Shown here: positions 11,669 through 23,647 of the stretch, piece after piece
Layout: each line of letters opens with the position of its first letter
Position numbering within the stretch: the stretch's first letter is position 1
NCBI GenBank assembly: GCA_020744425.1
Contig: JAGMUV010000002.1
Location: forward strand, 3,640,501 to 3,704,500
DNA: 64,000 nucleotides
Direction: 5' to 3'
Source: Dactylonectria macrodidyma
Taxonomy: Eukaryota; Ascomycota; Sordariomycetes; Hypocreales; Nectriaceae
Translations under genes and position numbers: made by a program
The notes under the pieces: model-generated
Database searches by the model: none
Told to the model about the DNA's origin: nothing
The model's input: only the letters and a program-made list of their open reading frames with translations

Positions 11669-13674
11669 TTATTGAGAAACTCCGGCAAGCTGCAGGAGGC
11701 GCTCGCCGGCACGGACGTTGGCGTACTCGTGCGCTTTGGACTCCGGCGGGAAGGTGCCATTGGCAGCCCATAGGTCGATCAGAGGCTGCATAGGCTCCAG
11801 CTCCGAGGGCTTCAACATGTCCAGCGCCGTGGCAGTCAGGACAAAGTGCGAGAAGCAGCTGTTGAGCTGCTTCTCCAGATTAAGGTGGTAGAAGGGTTCT
11901 GTAAAGTGAGCCCAGTAGAGGTGGGCATAGACGCGGAACATTTGCCGAAAGATCATCTGGCAGATATCCATGAACTTGTCGGGGAAGCCGGATCGTTTGC
12001 CGATCCAATCAGGCTCACCGGGATTCGTCAGCTGAGAGAGAGGGGTGGTGGTAATAGCAGGATTGAGGGAGTAAGAGATTCCGGAGGGATCAGTGGGAAA
12101 GATGTTGTTGTCATCAATCTTTCCAGAGATCCACCGCTGCATGAGTGTCATGTACTCGTATGCAGGAAGTTCAACAGGCTCTCTTCGGCTGTTCAGCCAA
12201 GTAAAGGAGTGGTTTCTGATGAATCGTTAGCAATGTTGTCATTTCGAACTAGGTGAGCAGGGATACGTACACTCCGGCTGACATGCGTGGGCATGTGGTG
12301 GAGTTGCAGATAGATGTGCCGTCTTCCTCCTTTTCATGCAAGACCCGAACAAAGTTCCAGAGGTTGCGGTAGTGCTCAACAACTGCTATTATTAGTATGC
12401 TCGACAAGCCAGAGAAATAGTATGGTATGAATGAACCTACCTTGGTGTGCAATCCATTCGCCCTGCTCCACAGTCTTAGGTCGCGCACTCAGAGTCATGA
12501 AGTTACCCTTGACAATGTGCTTGGCATACTGAGAATTGAGCCAGAGAGGAAGCGGTCGAGGCAAGTGGTAGGCGGCAATAAGGTCATCGCCAGGAGCCAT
12601 GACGCCGCTAGATTCATCCATGCCGATAGTTTGGGCGAGTGAGGGTGAGTTGGGCAAAGGGGGAACTCTGGGGGCCAGGCTGGCAGAGGACGATTGACTC
12701 CCCTGAGAAACGTGTTCAGGAAGGGGAGGCTGGCTAGCAGTGGATGATGTCGGGCTCTTTTGCGGGCCAGTAGGTTTTGTTGACCCGCCTCGAAACCGGG
12801 CGTTTCTAATTATCGCGTCAGCAACAGGTCACATATGTGACAAGATGGCGTCGTGTTCATTTGTTCCTGGGTGGCTTCTCAGAACTTTCTGGGCCCTTAT
12901 CATGGTAGCAGCACACTATGCTGAGACAAAAGCAGCTGATTAGAACGATGCACATTGCCTGACAAAGACGGCAGCAGTGGCATGCCTCTTAGCAGTGAAG
13001 TCCTCAACCTGACCCAGCCATGCGAAAGAGAGCTCCGTTCAAGCTGAGTGGTAGATTCTCTTGATATAGAGCCTTTCAGACGAGAAGACAGGTCCTCTGT
13101 GAAGTTGGCACTAGGTTGACATGGGTCTTGTTATATGTTTGCAACAACAATGTTGAAACATCAAGGCTTGTGTTTGGTGGCCAGCCATGCTGAGAGAACA
13201 TGTCTTGAGGTGCCAGAGGAGAAATATCCAGAGACAGGTTGGTCTGGGTTTCCCGGGCCAAGGATCGTGGGAGATGATCTTGATATTCCTAATCCATTGG
13301 AGCAAGGAGGGCCAGAAGCCAACGTATCATTTGCATAAGAGTTCTGGTGGATTTAAGGATTCAATGCAACGTGACGATGGGTATGTTGGAGTTGCTGTTG
13401 GCGTTGCTGTTGCACTTGCACTTGCACGAGGGCAACCGGGGTAGCTTTGAAAGTGCAGCGAAATGTGGGCAGCAATCGCCACTCGCTGGCAGCGCTTGGG
13501 CGGTGTCATGTGTCATGAATCGAGGCCCTGAACACCGCGCCCGACCCGATGGTAACGACCGTTGAAAAAGGTTGACCGGATGGAATGCAGTGTGGATGAT
13601 TGGAAACCCGCCCAGGATAGCGAACGAAAGAAACGCGAAGGGCCAACTTACATGCCGGAAAAGAGGTTCGACAT
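11669..13674 (-). CDS. mob2: MOB2-type MOB kinase activator
   Basis: Four exons, 13674-13652, 12805-12441, 12382-12271 and 12215-11669, give 348 aa. The protein should bind and activate an NDR/LATS-family kinase (Cbk1/Orb6/COT1 type) in polar growth. The MOB core starts around LWLNSQYAKHIVKGNF and EWIAHQ, wording typical of MOB2 rather than MOB1. The zinc site is complete: C-x4-C in SICNSTTCPRM and H-x4-H in YAHLYWAHF. An extra loop of about 30 residues follows IFPTDPSG. The first coding exon is only 23 nt (MSNLFSG plus two bases) and lies beyond an 846-bp intron. Its donor is GTAAGT, the branch site is CTGAC, and the phase joins it exactly to NARFRGG. MOB2B or a MOB3/phocein type cannot be fully excluded. 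The gene is divergent from LEO1. Confidence 0.9.
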
Positions 13675-14387
13675 GGTCGGCAGAAAGGCGGGGTGAGAAG
13701 CGTAGGTCGCGAGGGGCGAGAGAGACAAGAGAGGGAGGGCGTGACAGAGTGGGCAAACGTGGGACGAGGACGGGCAGGAGTTTGTCGAATGGTGCTACCC
13801 AAATATGGAGGCGGAAGAGGATTCGCAGGTATCGCCGTGCTTCGGTTCGAGGCTATCGTGAGGAGCGTGAGAGAGCTATCGCGGCCACAGCTCGTCGAGA
13901 AAGGGGGTTTTGGAAGTTGAACAAGAGGCGTCGGTCGCTGATGGAGATGGGACGGAGCTCCATAACTGCCCAAAAGCCCCAGAAGCCCCAGTGGCTCTTT
14001 CCCTCGTGAGTCCCCTAAACTTGACGCAGGTTTGGAGGCACCTGAAGCGCACTATACTTCTTTGGGGGGCTTAGCGAACTTCGACCGCCACTCCGCCATG
14101 ACCCCTTCCGTGTTGTTGTGCCGGTTAGCGCTAGCTGGAGTCCCATCACTGTGGCTAGTGCTCGGCCTTGCAGTTCCTAGAGTGGCTGGTGCGCCTTCAG
14201 CCTCAGGCTCGCGCCCCATCCTGAAAGGCTGAAAAGGTCTGTTGCCAATTGTGCTGGGGGCTTTCATTTCGAAATCCGGGGCGCGCAACCGCATGTCTTT
14301 CATCGGCTCGTCAAGTTTGACCTCACTTTCGCTTTTCACAACCACCATCGCATCTCCCCCTTTCCACGCACATCCCTCTCCGGCGCC
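13675..14387. promoter_or_regulatory. Shared divergent promoter of MOB2-type gene and LEO1
   Basis: 713 bp separate the two start codons, which point away from each other. No convincing ORF lies here. Both promoters must lie within it, so coordinate regulation is possible, but I recognise no specific binding motif. Confidence 0.6.
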
Positions 14388-15666
14388 ATGTCCGACTCAG
14401 AAGACCCAATTGATCCTCTCGACGAGGGAGGCGATGACCTCTTCGGCGACGAAGGCGACGAGGAAGCGGCATCCCCGAAGCAACGCGTTCTCGATGACGA
14501 TGAACTCGCTTCTGACCCGGAGGGAGACTCATACTCTCGCTATCGCAACTACGAAGATGAACAGCCACAGCACGAGACTAAGGATAGAGTGGTCATGGCC
14601 GTTCAGACATTCCGACATCGAGTCCCCAAGCCCAAGGATGGTGCTGTACGTGTCACAACCTTCCCATTTCGCATCGCCTTCTAACCAAACCATACAGTTG
14701 CGCGTTCTACGAGTCCCCAAGTTCATCAAAGTCCTCCCCGAGGAATACGATCCTGAAACCTTCCAACCCACCGAGTTCGATGTAGTAAACGCCAAGTCCC
14801 AGAACCCCAAACATGTCGCGAGAGTGCGCAGAGACCATGGCACTGGCGAGCTCAAGAGCAATACGAACGTGTTCCGCTGGAGCGACGGATCGGTTACCAT
14901 TTCAGTTGGAGGCGAACACTACGAGATCTCCAAGAAGGGCCTTGCCCCCGACGCTGACAAGCCGTATAATGAGCTTCACGATGGTCACTACTACGCTGCT
15001 GCCGCCGAATTGAGCAGCAACCTCCTCATGACAGTAGGACATATCACCGAGCAGTACAATGTGCGTCCGAACAAGGCTGTTGGTGACGATGCACTGTCAG
15101 TCCTCGCCGAAAAGATGGCGATGGCGAGCAAGACTTCCTCTGGAGGTGACATGATCATCCGAACGACTCGGGATCCTGAGCTCCAAAAGAAGCAGGCAGA
15201 GATGGCAGAGAAGGAGAGGATCAAGGCCCAGCGACGCCGCGAAAACGCCGTTGCAAAGATGGACAGCGGATACGGCAGAACCAATCGCGGAGGTCTCTCT
15301 ATTGGAGATCTCGAGGGTGGCAGCCGAGGCGCTGGCTCCTCACGGAAACGTGGCGCACCAGGATCTGGCAAGCGCAAGCCCCGAGGTCCAGAATATGACA
15401 CCGACGATGAGCTACCTCAGGGCGTGCGTCGACAGGATGAGTACGACCTCGAAGATGACTTCCTTGTCAACAGCGACGAAGAAGAGGAGGAGAGCGATGG
15501 CGAAGATGAGGAGGAGCTGTACGAGGAAGACAAGAGGCGACGGTCGAAGAAACGCCGGACCAGGGAACCTGATGAAGACGAAGATGCTGAGGGCTCCGAT
15601 GTCGAGCCCATGGAGGCATCTGGGAGAAGCCGGCGGCGCCATGTCATTGACGATGACGACGACTAG
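14388..15666 (+). CDS. leo1: RNA polymerase II-associated protein Leo1 (Paf1 complex)
   Basis: Two exons, 14388-14645 and 14698-15666, give 408 aa. The 52-bp intron (GTACGT...CTAAC...CAG) falls between codons. Leo1 is a subunit of the Paf1 elongation complex, which travels with RNA polymerase II and promotes H2B ubiquitination and H3 methylation. The acidic N-terminus (MSDSEDPIDPLDEGGDDLF) is followed by the conserved Leo1 core: RVPKFIKVLPEEYDPETF (about 91-108), NVFRWSDGSVTISVGGEHY (about 148-166) and MTVGHITEQYN. The C-terminus is highly charged, with Arg/Lys and Asp/Glu runs ending in RRRHVIDDDDD, as usual for Leo1. Family identity is firm. Confidence 0.95.
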
Positions 15667-16392
15667 ATCAATATGTTCCAGTTGGGACTCGTTGATGGTG
15701 ACAGGAGTAACGGACCAGGTGTGCAATGTACGATATTGATCGTCAATACTGAGGGCGAACCATCTGAATGTTGCGGCGGCGTTGATAGCAAGAATGACGA
15801 AAATAGACACAGCGATGCTAACTTTAAACTACGTGCGCGCCAGCAATCCCGTGGCCTCTTCACAATGCCTTTTGTGACGAATTGCGCAACGGCTGTTGGT
15901 TACGTAAATGCAAGCAAAAGAACTACTTTGTATAGTTACTACATGCGTACCAGCCATCACAAAGCATTCCGGTCAGCCTCTATCACGCGCGGATTGTAAT
16001 GTGGTATTGTGGCTTGGGGGCCCGATGAGACAGCCTGGGCCGAGTCGCTCGGCTGGTGATATCATTGCGCGATCACATGCCTGAGTTTAGCGGCAACGTT
16101 TGTTGAACGGGCTGTTGCGGGGAGCTCCACGGCCCAACAACATCCGTTCCTACACCCTATCGCAGAGGCTCCAGGAGCCGTCTTGGTCCCGAGTCTTCTT
16201 TTGTCCCTACTATATCCATTGTCGTTCGGTCTCGAGGACCATTGGCCTGCCTTTCATGTGGCTTGCATGTGGTCCGGCGCTCCCTACAATGCCCTAGATG
16301 CGAGCGTCCCGCTCCCGCCGTCGCTCACACTCAGACCCGACTCTCGCGACCCGTCCGTCTTCGATGGTGCTTGTGATCGTCCCTCGGTAATC
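15667..16392. other. Intergenic LEO1 to patatin-like gene
   Basis: 726 bp between genes on the same strand. It holds the LEO1 3' end and the promoter of the patatin-like gene. An in-frame ATG at 16267 would extend the next protein by 42 residues. Confidence 0.55.
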
Positions 16393-18342
16393 ATGGGGGT
16401 AGCTGTGGCTGTCTGGGGTGTCGTCGTCGACGTGGCTCAGTTCTGGCAACGAGTAAGTTGACCTCCCTTGCTGGATCCCCCTTCCGGAGATATGGGCACA
16501 TGGTCATATTCTATAACATATCTTCGCCTCTAACCATGTCGCTACAGAAGCTGCGCAGTTGGTACACGCGCAAGAGCCCCGTCGAGCTATGGCTACATCT
16601 CTTGCGCAACGCCGAGACCTTTGAGGAGTGGGAGGAGGCGGCCCTACACCTAGACAACCTTCTTGGCCTCGATCTTTGGTATGGTCACCATCGTCCTCGA
16701 CCTCGGCCTCGTGTTGACCAGCCATTCTAACCCGCGGTAGGCGCAACAACCCGACCTCGAAGTATTATGACTGGCGCCTCATCACCGAACGACTCGACTC
16801 CATCGCGACCTCTCGAGAGAGTGGAAACTTCCAGCACTTAGTCAACCTCCTACGATCAGGCCTCGTTCGAAATCTCGGGAACATCACTGTGCCGAAACTC
16901 TATAACCGCTCCTTTGCCGGCACCAAGTATCTTATCGAAGAATACATTACCCAAGTCGCGGAGTCGGTTGAAGATATCCGCGTCCTCCCAACCAGCCCTT
17001 CGTCGGCAGGCCACAGCAATGGCACCACGTTGACGACACAAATGAAACTCGATTGCATCCATGACACGAGGCAAGCCTTTGGAAGAAGCACGCTTGTCCT
17101 TCAAGGGGGCGCCATATTTGGTATGTGCCATCTTGGGGTTGTCAAGGCTCTATTCCTTCGTGGCCTTCTCCCACGCATCATCACCGGCACGGCCACCGGA
17201 GCACTGATTGCCGCTCTCGTCGCAATCCACACAGAAGACGAGCTACCCGCTGTTTTGAGCGGAGATGGAATCGATCTCACCGCTTTCTCGTCTAAGAGTG
17301 GCATCGAACCATCCAGCAGCCAAACAACGCGATCGCGATGGGAAACATTGCTGCGTAGAGTCCGGCGATTCTCGCGCGATGGCTACTTTCTTGACGTGAC
17401 AGTCCTGGAAGACTGCGTAAGGGCCAATGTTGGCGACCTCACGTTTGAGGAGGCGTACAACCGTAGTAAAAGGGTCCTTAACATCACAGTTGCGACAGAA
17501 GGCCAAGGCGGCGTTCCCACGCTCCTTAACTACCTGACAGCTCCCAATGTGGTAAGTCTATTGTTTCAATGTTATTGGGCGGCTAGACTAAATCATGATA
17601 GTTGATCTGGACTGCTGCTGTCGCGTCTAATGCGTCCTCATCTTCTTTGTATGGTCGTCGGAAGACGACTATGCTCTGTAAAGACGCACATGGCAACATC
17701 GTGCCATGGGCGCCAGCGAACACCATCGATTTCCGACATTGGACACACACTGCATATTCTGATCGTGACTCTCCTCTTCGACGCATAGCCGAGCTGTTCA
17801 ACGTGAATCACTTCATCGTCAGTCAAGCCCGTCCCTATCTCATCCCATTTATCCAATCCGATATGCATGGCCCGTCCTTGGTCGAGGCACGAAGCAAGAC
17901 AACCCAAGTCTCTGCTTTTCTGGCCAGAATGGTTGGGCTAGAAATCCGACATCGATTGCGTCAGCTAGACACACTACGCTTACTCCCTGCAAACATACGT
18001 CGCTTCCTAGTCGATGAGCAAGTGCCAGCTGCTTCCATGATGCTGGTTCCCGAAGTCACGGCAGGAGACTTTGTAAGACTTTTAGAAACACCCACGCGTG
18101 AAACTCTAAACTATTGGATCTTGAGAGGCGAGCGGAGCGTTTGGCCCGCAGTTGCTGCCCTGAAGATCAGGTGCGCCGTCGAGAATGAATTGGATCGGTC
18201 GTATCAAGTGGTGAGAAAGTTCAAGGCTCCTGGGTTACGACGGAAAGGCAGTATGGCTGCGACAATGGATGCCGAACGCAGGGAGAGGGACCGTACGATT
18301 GCGATTGGAGGCCCTTTTAGTGCAGACCACGACGCGAGTTGA
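16393..18342 (+). CDS. Patatin-like (TGL/SDP1-family) protein, apparently without catalytic dyad
   Basis: Four exons, 16393-16452, 16548-16678, 16741-17551 and 17602-18342, give 580 aa. A hydrophobic N-terminus (MGVAVAVWGVVVDVAQFW) precedes a DUF3336 region (about 21-80, including LDNLLGLDLWRNNPTSKYYDWRL), then a patatin domain. This is the architecture of lipid-droplet triacylglycerol lipases such as yeast Tgl3/4/5 and plant SDP1. The glycine loop is present (LVLQGGAIFGMCHLGVVKAL, G186-G187). The nucleophile motif reads G-T-A-T-G (213-217), with Ala215 where GxSxG needs Ser. The usual Asp-Gly-Ser before ELFNVNHFIVSQ is also absent (WTHTAYSDRDSPL). The fold is therefore kept while the Ser-Asp dyad looks lost, which suggests a pseudoenzyme or regulatory paralogue. 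All splice sites are canonical and in phase. The start could instead be 16267. Confidence 0.87.
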
Positions 18343-21300
18343 TGATGATGGAAGCCTGGAAGTCACGAAGACTTTTAAAGTGGGAGTTAAGCGGGGATCG
18401 ATTACTCATGATTCAGAAACAGACAGGATGAGCATTCAGGTTAGCAAGCATAAACCCTAGGTTGAGACGACCTAAGAACAAATTGAAGCAGCCAATTCTT
18501 AATCACTCGCCTCAAAGCCTGCATCTAAATCATGGCCAGGGTTTTTTCTTGTTTTTGCCATGTTGTTCACCATCACAATGCCCAGGTTGTCTCAGTAAAG
18601 CTCCGTATGTGTCAAGCTGGTACCTGAATATGCCAGCCTTAGCATGGTTCTTGACGACTAGGGGACTGGGTTCTGGGCATCCCATATATCTTGGCTCGGT
18701 GAATTTGCACAACATTCGACGTAACTCGGCATGAATTCAAATCTTGACTGTCCCTCCATGACTCAAACTGCAGATCTTATCGATTAAAGAACAGAAAGAG
18801 AAGCTACATTCTCACTCCTCGTTCGCATGCATCCCCAATTGATACGAAAATAGCTGGGTGCTAGGGTTTCAAAGCTGGAGAGGTAATTGCGGTCGATCTA
18901 ACCGCAGCAAACGTATCCGCATGTAATACCACTTATTATTACGTTTTACAGACTCTAGTCTAGTAAACTTTGACACCACTCTCTCTCAAAAGAAAAAAAA
19001 AAGAACGTTTTCTTCGACCGTTGAAGCCAGGACACGTGTATCTTATGCTCATAACTCAAGGAACGGGGAGACTACCAGGTGCTAATTCAAGGTCTGGCCT
19101 CGAGCATGCTCCACCCTGCCTCGTCTCAACCACTCGAAATTCCGTGCTATTCTAGATCACTTTAGTCATGATGGCAACTTGAGCTGTTCTTTTATTAGAT
19201 TTTGGTGGATACTGAACCATTCGACTTCATCGGCGGTCGAACAACTAGGGTCGGTGAGTATTGGGTCCTGGTACGGCAAGGGGCGTATACCTCACTATAG
19301 GTATCCAGACCGTGAAGTCAGCAATGACGAGGGGATGCGATGGCTTTAGATAGAATTTCGAATGGGTTATGCTTGAGACAAGCTATTTAAGGGTTAAAAC
19401 AATCTCGTTTGTGCTCCAAAATATACTGTGATAAAATACTGTAACTTCACAGGCTGTCCTTCGACCTTGCACCCAACCCCCCATCAATCACCACTTTCAT
19501 AGGAGCACGTTTGCAACTACGAGTCGAAGCATGTATTAAAATGCGTCCTGGTCAGCCTCACGTAGCATCAATGCGAAATCTGAGACTGTCGACGCGGTGG
19601 CTGTTCCCCTTACTCGAGTTGGGGACACTGTTCCCCCAATCTCCTGCTACCCATCGCCAGGTAACTAGAGCGTGACACGAACAGTACAACACCGAAATGA
19701 GTATCAATACCCCCATGCCCCTGCTTCTCTACAAGTTTCGGTGTCCAGCAGTGTGTTCACCCAAGTGAGACCATAAAGTCTCTGCATGGCCTGAATGGTT
19801 ATAGCCGCCCTCAAGTCCTTGCGAGTATGAAGACATCCTGACCCAGACCTCGTCAGAGAAGCTTGTCATCAGCTCACTGCAGGGTCCGAGCTATCACCTG
19901 CAACTATGTCGCCCTGTTTTAGGCGTGCCCGATTCAAACCGTAAAAATGACTTATATGTTTAGCAGCAGGGGGTGTGGGCATAAAGTGCAAGAGACTGAG
20001 ACAGCGGGCGAGGTGTTCCAACTTATGGCTAGCTGAGCCCAGAGCTAAAGCAGGGCGATTGAATCAAAACAACTCGTTTTAGGCTTGGTATGCTCAGGGC
20101 GAAAGCTATTCTCTAACGCGTGAACAACGGAGTCGCTGACAACATCGTGAGTGACTTCTATCAACGACGGCTATGGCAGCCAGTACGCGATCCGGACGCA
20201 ATGCATGACTCGAAGCTTGGCAATTTGCTTGGATAATGTAGGCCACAAGGCACATATGTGTCACCCCAGGCTCTATGCCCTAACCAGCCTTGGCCATGTC
20301 CCTCCCAAAAGTGCGATATATAGACGCCATTTCCAACAATCCCCAACGAACTCAACGTCATTCTGCAAAAGTCATTGGATCCCAACAAACAAAACATCGA
20401 TCGCCCTATGTGAGCAGTCAGTCACGCGGCTGGTATCTTCTCCATCATCATATCTCGTCGTGCGCTCAGCCCATGACAGCCATATCTTCCAAGTCAAACA
20501 ACGGCTTCGTCTCATTACCGATATCCTTACGTACGTCCTCAACCCAGAACCAACCACAAACCCTGCATTTTGTTTCTCATGTAGGACTCTGGCACACCCC
20601 CTCGGATCAATGGAAAGAAAGAACCTTGTCGGCGATATTGGAGAGGTGGTGGCTTGTGTGAGGCTCTAATGCATGGCAAACCTCCCCCGGCACTTGTTGT
20701 ACCCCCCCCCCCCAGGCTGCATCTGGAGAGTGACGAACTAACTGTCTAGGGATGTGGGGAGGGATCAGCCGCCTGGGATTTGACCCCTGTCTACCTCGTC
20801 ATACTATGCAGGGAGGTTCTAGGGCGGCTCAGATCCAATCGATGCCACGACGAGTAGTTTCTCACGAGAATACAACGTGACATACGTAGAGATATATGAC
20901 GAGCCAGAAGGAACAACATGTCCGAAGAGACAATGCCTCAAATTAGTGACGACAATTATCAACTACTCGGGTATTGGCCCAGGTCGCCGATCATGATCCA
21001 TCAATGCCGAGAGATGCGCGTATGTCACAGGAGCCTCCATTTAGCCGGACCTATTCATCTATCACATGCGTAGCAAGTTGTGGCATTGGCACCCTCGGTG
21101 TTTTCGGTCCCGACGCAAGGTGCAATACCGCTTTTCTCTCGCCCAGGCGCCGGGTGAATGTTTTGAGACAGGGCGAGCGGTTGCTAGAGCGGGCCAGAAC
21201 CTATCAAAGCAAATGCGGCAGATGCAGTGCAGAAAATGGGTAGAAATAAGCGGGCTCACTCATCAATCCGGCAAATGTGAAGCTCCGATGCAGGACCAGC

Positions 21301-23021
21301 AACTGGGTGCATTCTAGGACTCGCCGGTGACGGTCAAGGGAATAATCTGCAGGGCTTCGGTGTCCATATGGTATCAAGTCCTACAAAGTACACTACAAGG
21401 TACAGTACTTACTATACAAACTCCAGAGCCCCGAGTCAGTCATGTCTCGCATGGAGTAGGTAGGATCGGGAATCTGGGCTTGGGTGTAAGCGTAGGGCCA
21501 TACGAAAAACTCCAAGATATCTTGCATACAGTGCGACTTTTGTTGGACTCAGCGGTGAAGTGGTCGCTATCTGGGTGGCTGTACAATATTACATCTTGCA
21601 GAAAGGCATAACGGCCGAGGTCTGATAACGACCAAGACCGGTATCGCCGGGGCTTCTTTGGGCGGTTGGTTCCGGATATCTTGACAAATGAATCACAGGA
21701 CGGAACATCACAGATATGTGTCAGAGACTCATGAGGATAACGACAAGCAAGTCGCCGTCTCCGATGTCCGGGCTTCCCGGGCGATGGTCGAAGTGACACC
21801 GTGTCCTGCAAGCGCACTGCATGATGCAATCGATCGACGTGTTAGGTGACGCATCACACACAGCTCGCATTGGTATCTGTACGCAGGTTCGAATCGGCTT
21901 CATTGATCACCTCGACATAAGCCGAACAAAACATGTGCGGCAAGTCTCGGGATTGGACCAGCATAAGCCGAGCGGATTATATTCCGGCCTCTGAAGGGCA
22001 GAGTCAAAATAGTCTCTATCTGCCTACCATCCCTCTTTTTGGAGCTAAAACAAGTGTCGGGGGGTTGGAAGGATACTAATTAGTCGAGAACCCCGGAAAT
22101 GGAAAAAGTGAGGCGAACTACCGCGATGCGGCTTATGGTACCTCTAGAAGACGCAAGTTAGTAAGGGGGAGAGAGAACGTACCTATATGCACAAGTCAGT
22201 GGCGTCACCTGAGAGGTTTCAGGTACAAGCACGAGGCCCAAAACCGAACAAAAAAGGGCAGACCCGGATTTTTGGGATTAGTTCGGGACAATAGGTCGAG
22301 CAGCGTCTAACTGAACTGGATCAAACAGGTGGCATCGCGTCAGCAGCAGAAGAATCCACGTTACGTAGCACACGTACCATACCCAAAACCGCTGAAGGGG
22401 AAGAGGGGTGAGCGTTGACAGGTCCGATCGGTCATCCTTTTTGGACCAGGACATGCCGATCAAGTTTAGTTTTGGAAGTTGATGGCTTGATAGCAAAGGA
22501 CCTATTAGATGATGCCGTGTTGTTTGATTTCCAGTTGGAAGTTGAGACTTGCAAAAACATCGGGTATCCTGCATCCTGCATCCTGCATCAACCACACCTA
22601 AGGTACCTACAGCACAACGCATATGTACTGTACGTACTCCGCACTCTCCCCGGACATCGCCGCCTGCTCTTGGAGAAACAGGGCACTGCATTTACACGCA
22701 CCCCCGATTCGGATCTTCCCAGGGCTGACCGAGCTTGGTAGTGCCAAAATGCCCCGTGCAAACGCTCCTCCCCGCACGCATTGGGGAGTAGTAGGGGATC
22801 ATGGCACAGCTATTGGACTTACACGACACCTGCACCTCCTAACTCTCACAGGGCTTCAAGCGCGCCCAACCACTCCCCCCCCCCTCTCCCCTTCTTCTAA
22901 GCCCTCCCTTAGCAATGGCCAACCTACGATCGGATCCCTTCCACTGACCCCCCACACGTATCGGGCACTTGGAGAAGGAATGACACATTCTTTTTTGATC
23001 ACTCAATCATCCTCCTGCATG
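18343..23021. other. 4.7-kb gene desert
   Basis: The open frames here (for example 20151-20669, +) show no domain, no low-entropy codon pattern and no splice chain. There is a C12 run at 20702-20713, (ATCCTGC)3 at 22566-22586, and an AGGTACCT palindrome at 22601-22608. No tRNA or rRNA signature was found. Confidence 0.55.
22566..22586. repeat. 7-bp tandem repeat (ATCCTGC x3)
   Basis: Three perfect copies just upstream of an AGGTACCT palindrome at 22601. Confidence 0.93.
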
Positions 23022-23350
23022 TCGACTCTCACACCCGCCAAGAGGTCGACGAGCAGCGACAAAACACATATATCAAGCATCATCCCCCCTCCGTTCTGAG
23101 CGTTGCCATTTCTCCCTCCTCAAGTTTCATCTTCATCCCAGCACAGAGTGATAGTAACACGTTCCCATTGCCCAGTGTGACATCTTTATTCACTTCCTAC
23201 CCTTTCTGTCATCGAGAGTCATTGCCTCCGTCTCCCCCGCACACAAGCCAAAATTACCTTCCAGTTACTGCTACGGCACGTCACCGCGCGCTACCAATCT
23301 GCAACGCGCCTGGCCCTGTAGATCAAAGTAACCTACCACCCTCTGCATTT

Positions 23351-23385
<35 letters not shown>

Positions 23386-23647
23386 CGGAGACCGAACGGA
23401 GACCGACAGGAGTAGCCCAAGTCGTTCCGTTCCATCATCGTATTATCTCTACTGCCTCTTGAATTGCCTTGATCCAACGGTCCAACAAAACCCCCCTCGC
23501 ACTCCGTTTCAAGCTAGCCCCGCTCCAATTCCACCACCACCTTTTGTACTCCCCTTCAGGCATCAGGCATCATTGTCCTCTACGAGAAACCCATAGCACC
23601 TATTGCACTATCAAATCAAGTGTGGTCTTCCTCTGTCCGATTTCGCA
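23022..23647 (+). promoter_or_regulatory. Long ATG-free leader of the 205-aa orphan gene
   Basis: 626 nt with no ATG precede the start at 23648. The stretch is CT-rich and carries a GA microsatellite at 23351-23385. It is likely a long 5' untranslated leader plus core promoter. Confidence 0.5.
23351..23385. repeat. GA microsatellite
   Basis: An almost pure (GA)n tract of about 35 nt with one AA interruption, in the presumed leader of the gene at 23648. Confidence 0.95.

Noticed and set aside
20151..20669. 172-codon plus-strand frame
   Set aside because: No recognisable motif and mixed residue composition, with a competing overlapping frame in the same stretch. Treated as chance.
21880..21900. 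GGTTCGAATC word resembling a tRNA T-loop
   Set aside because: The flanking stem does not pair (G-G mismatch at the second position) and no D or anticodon arm can be folded.
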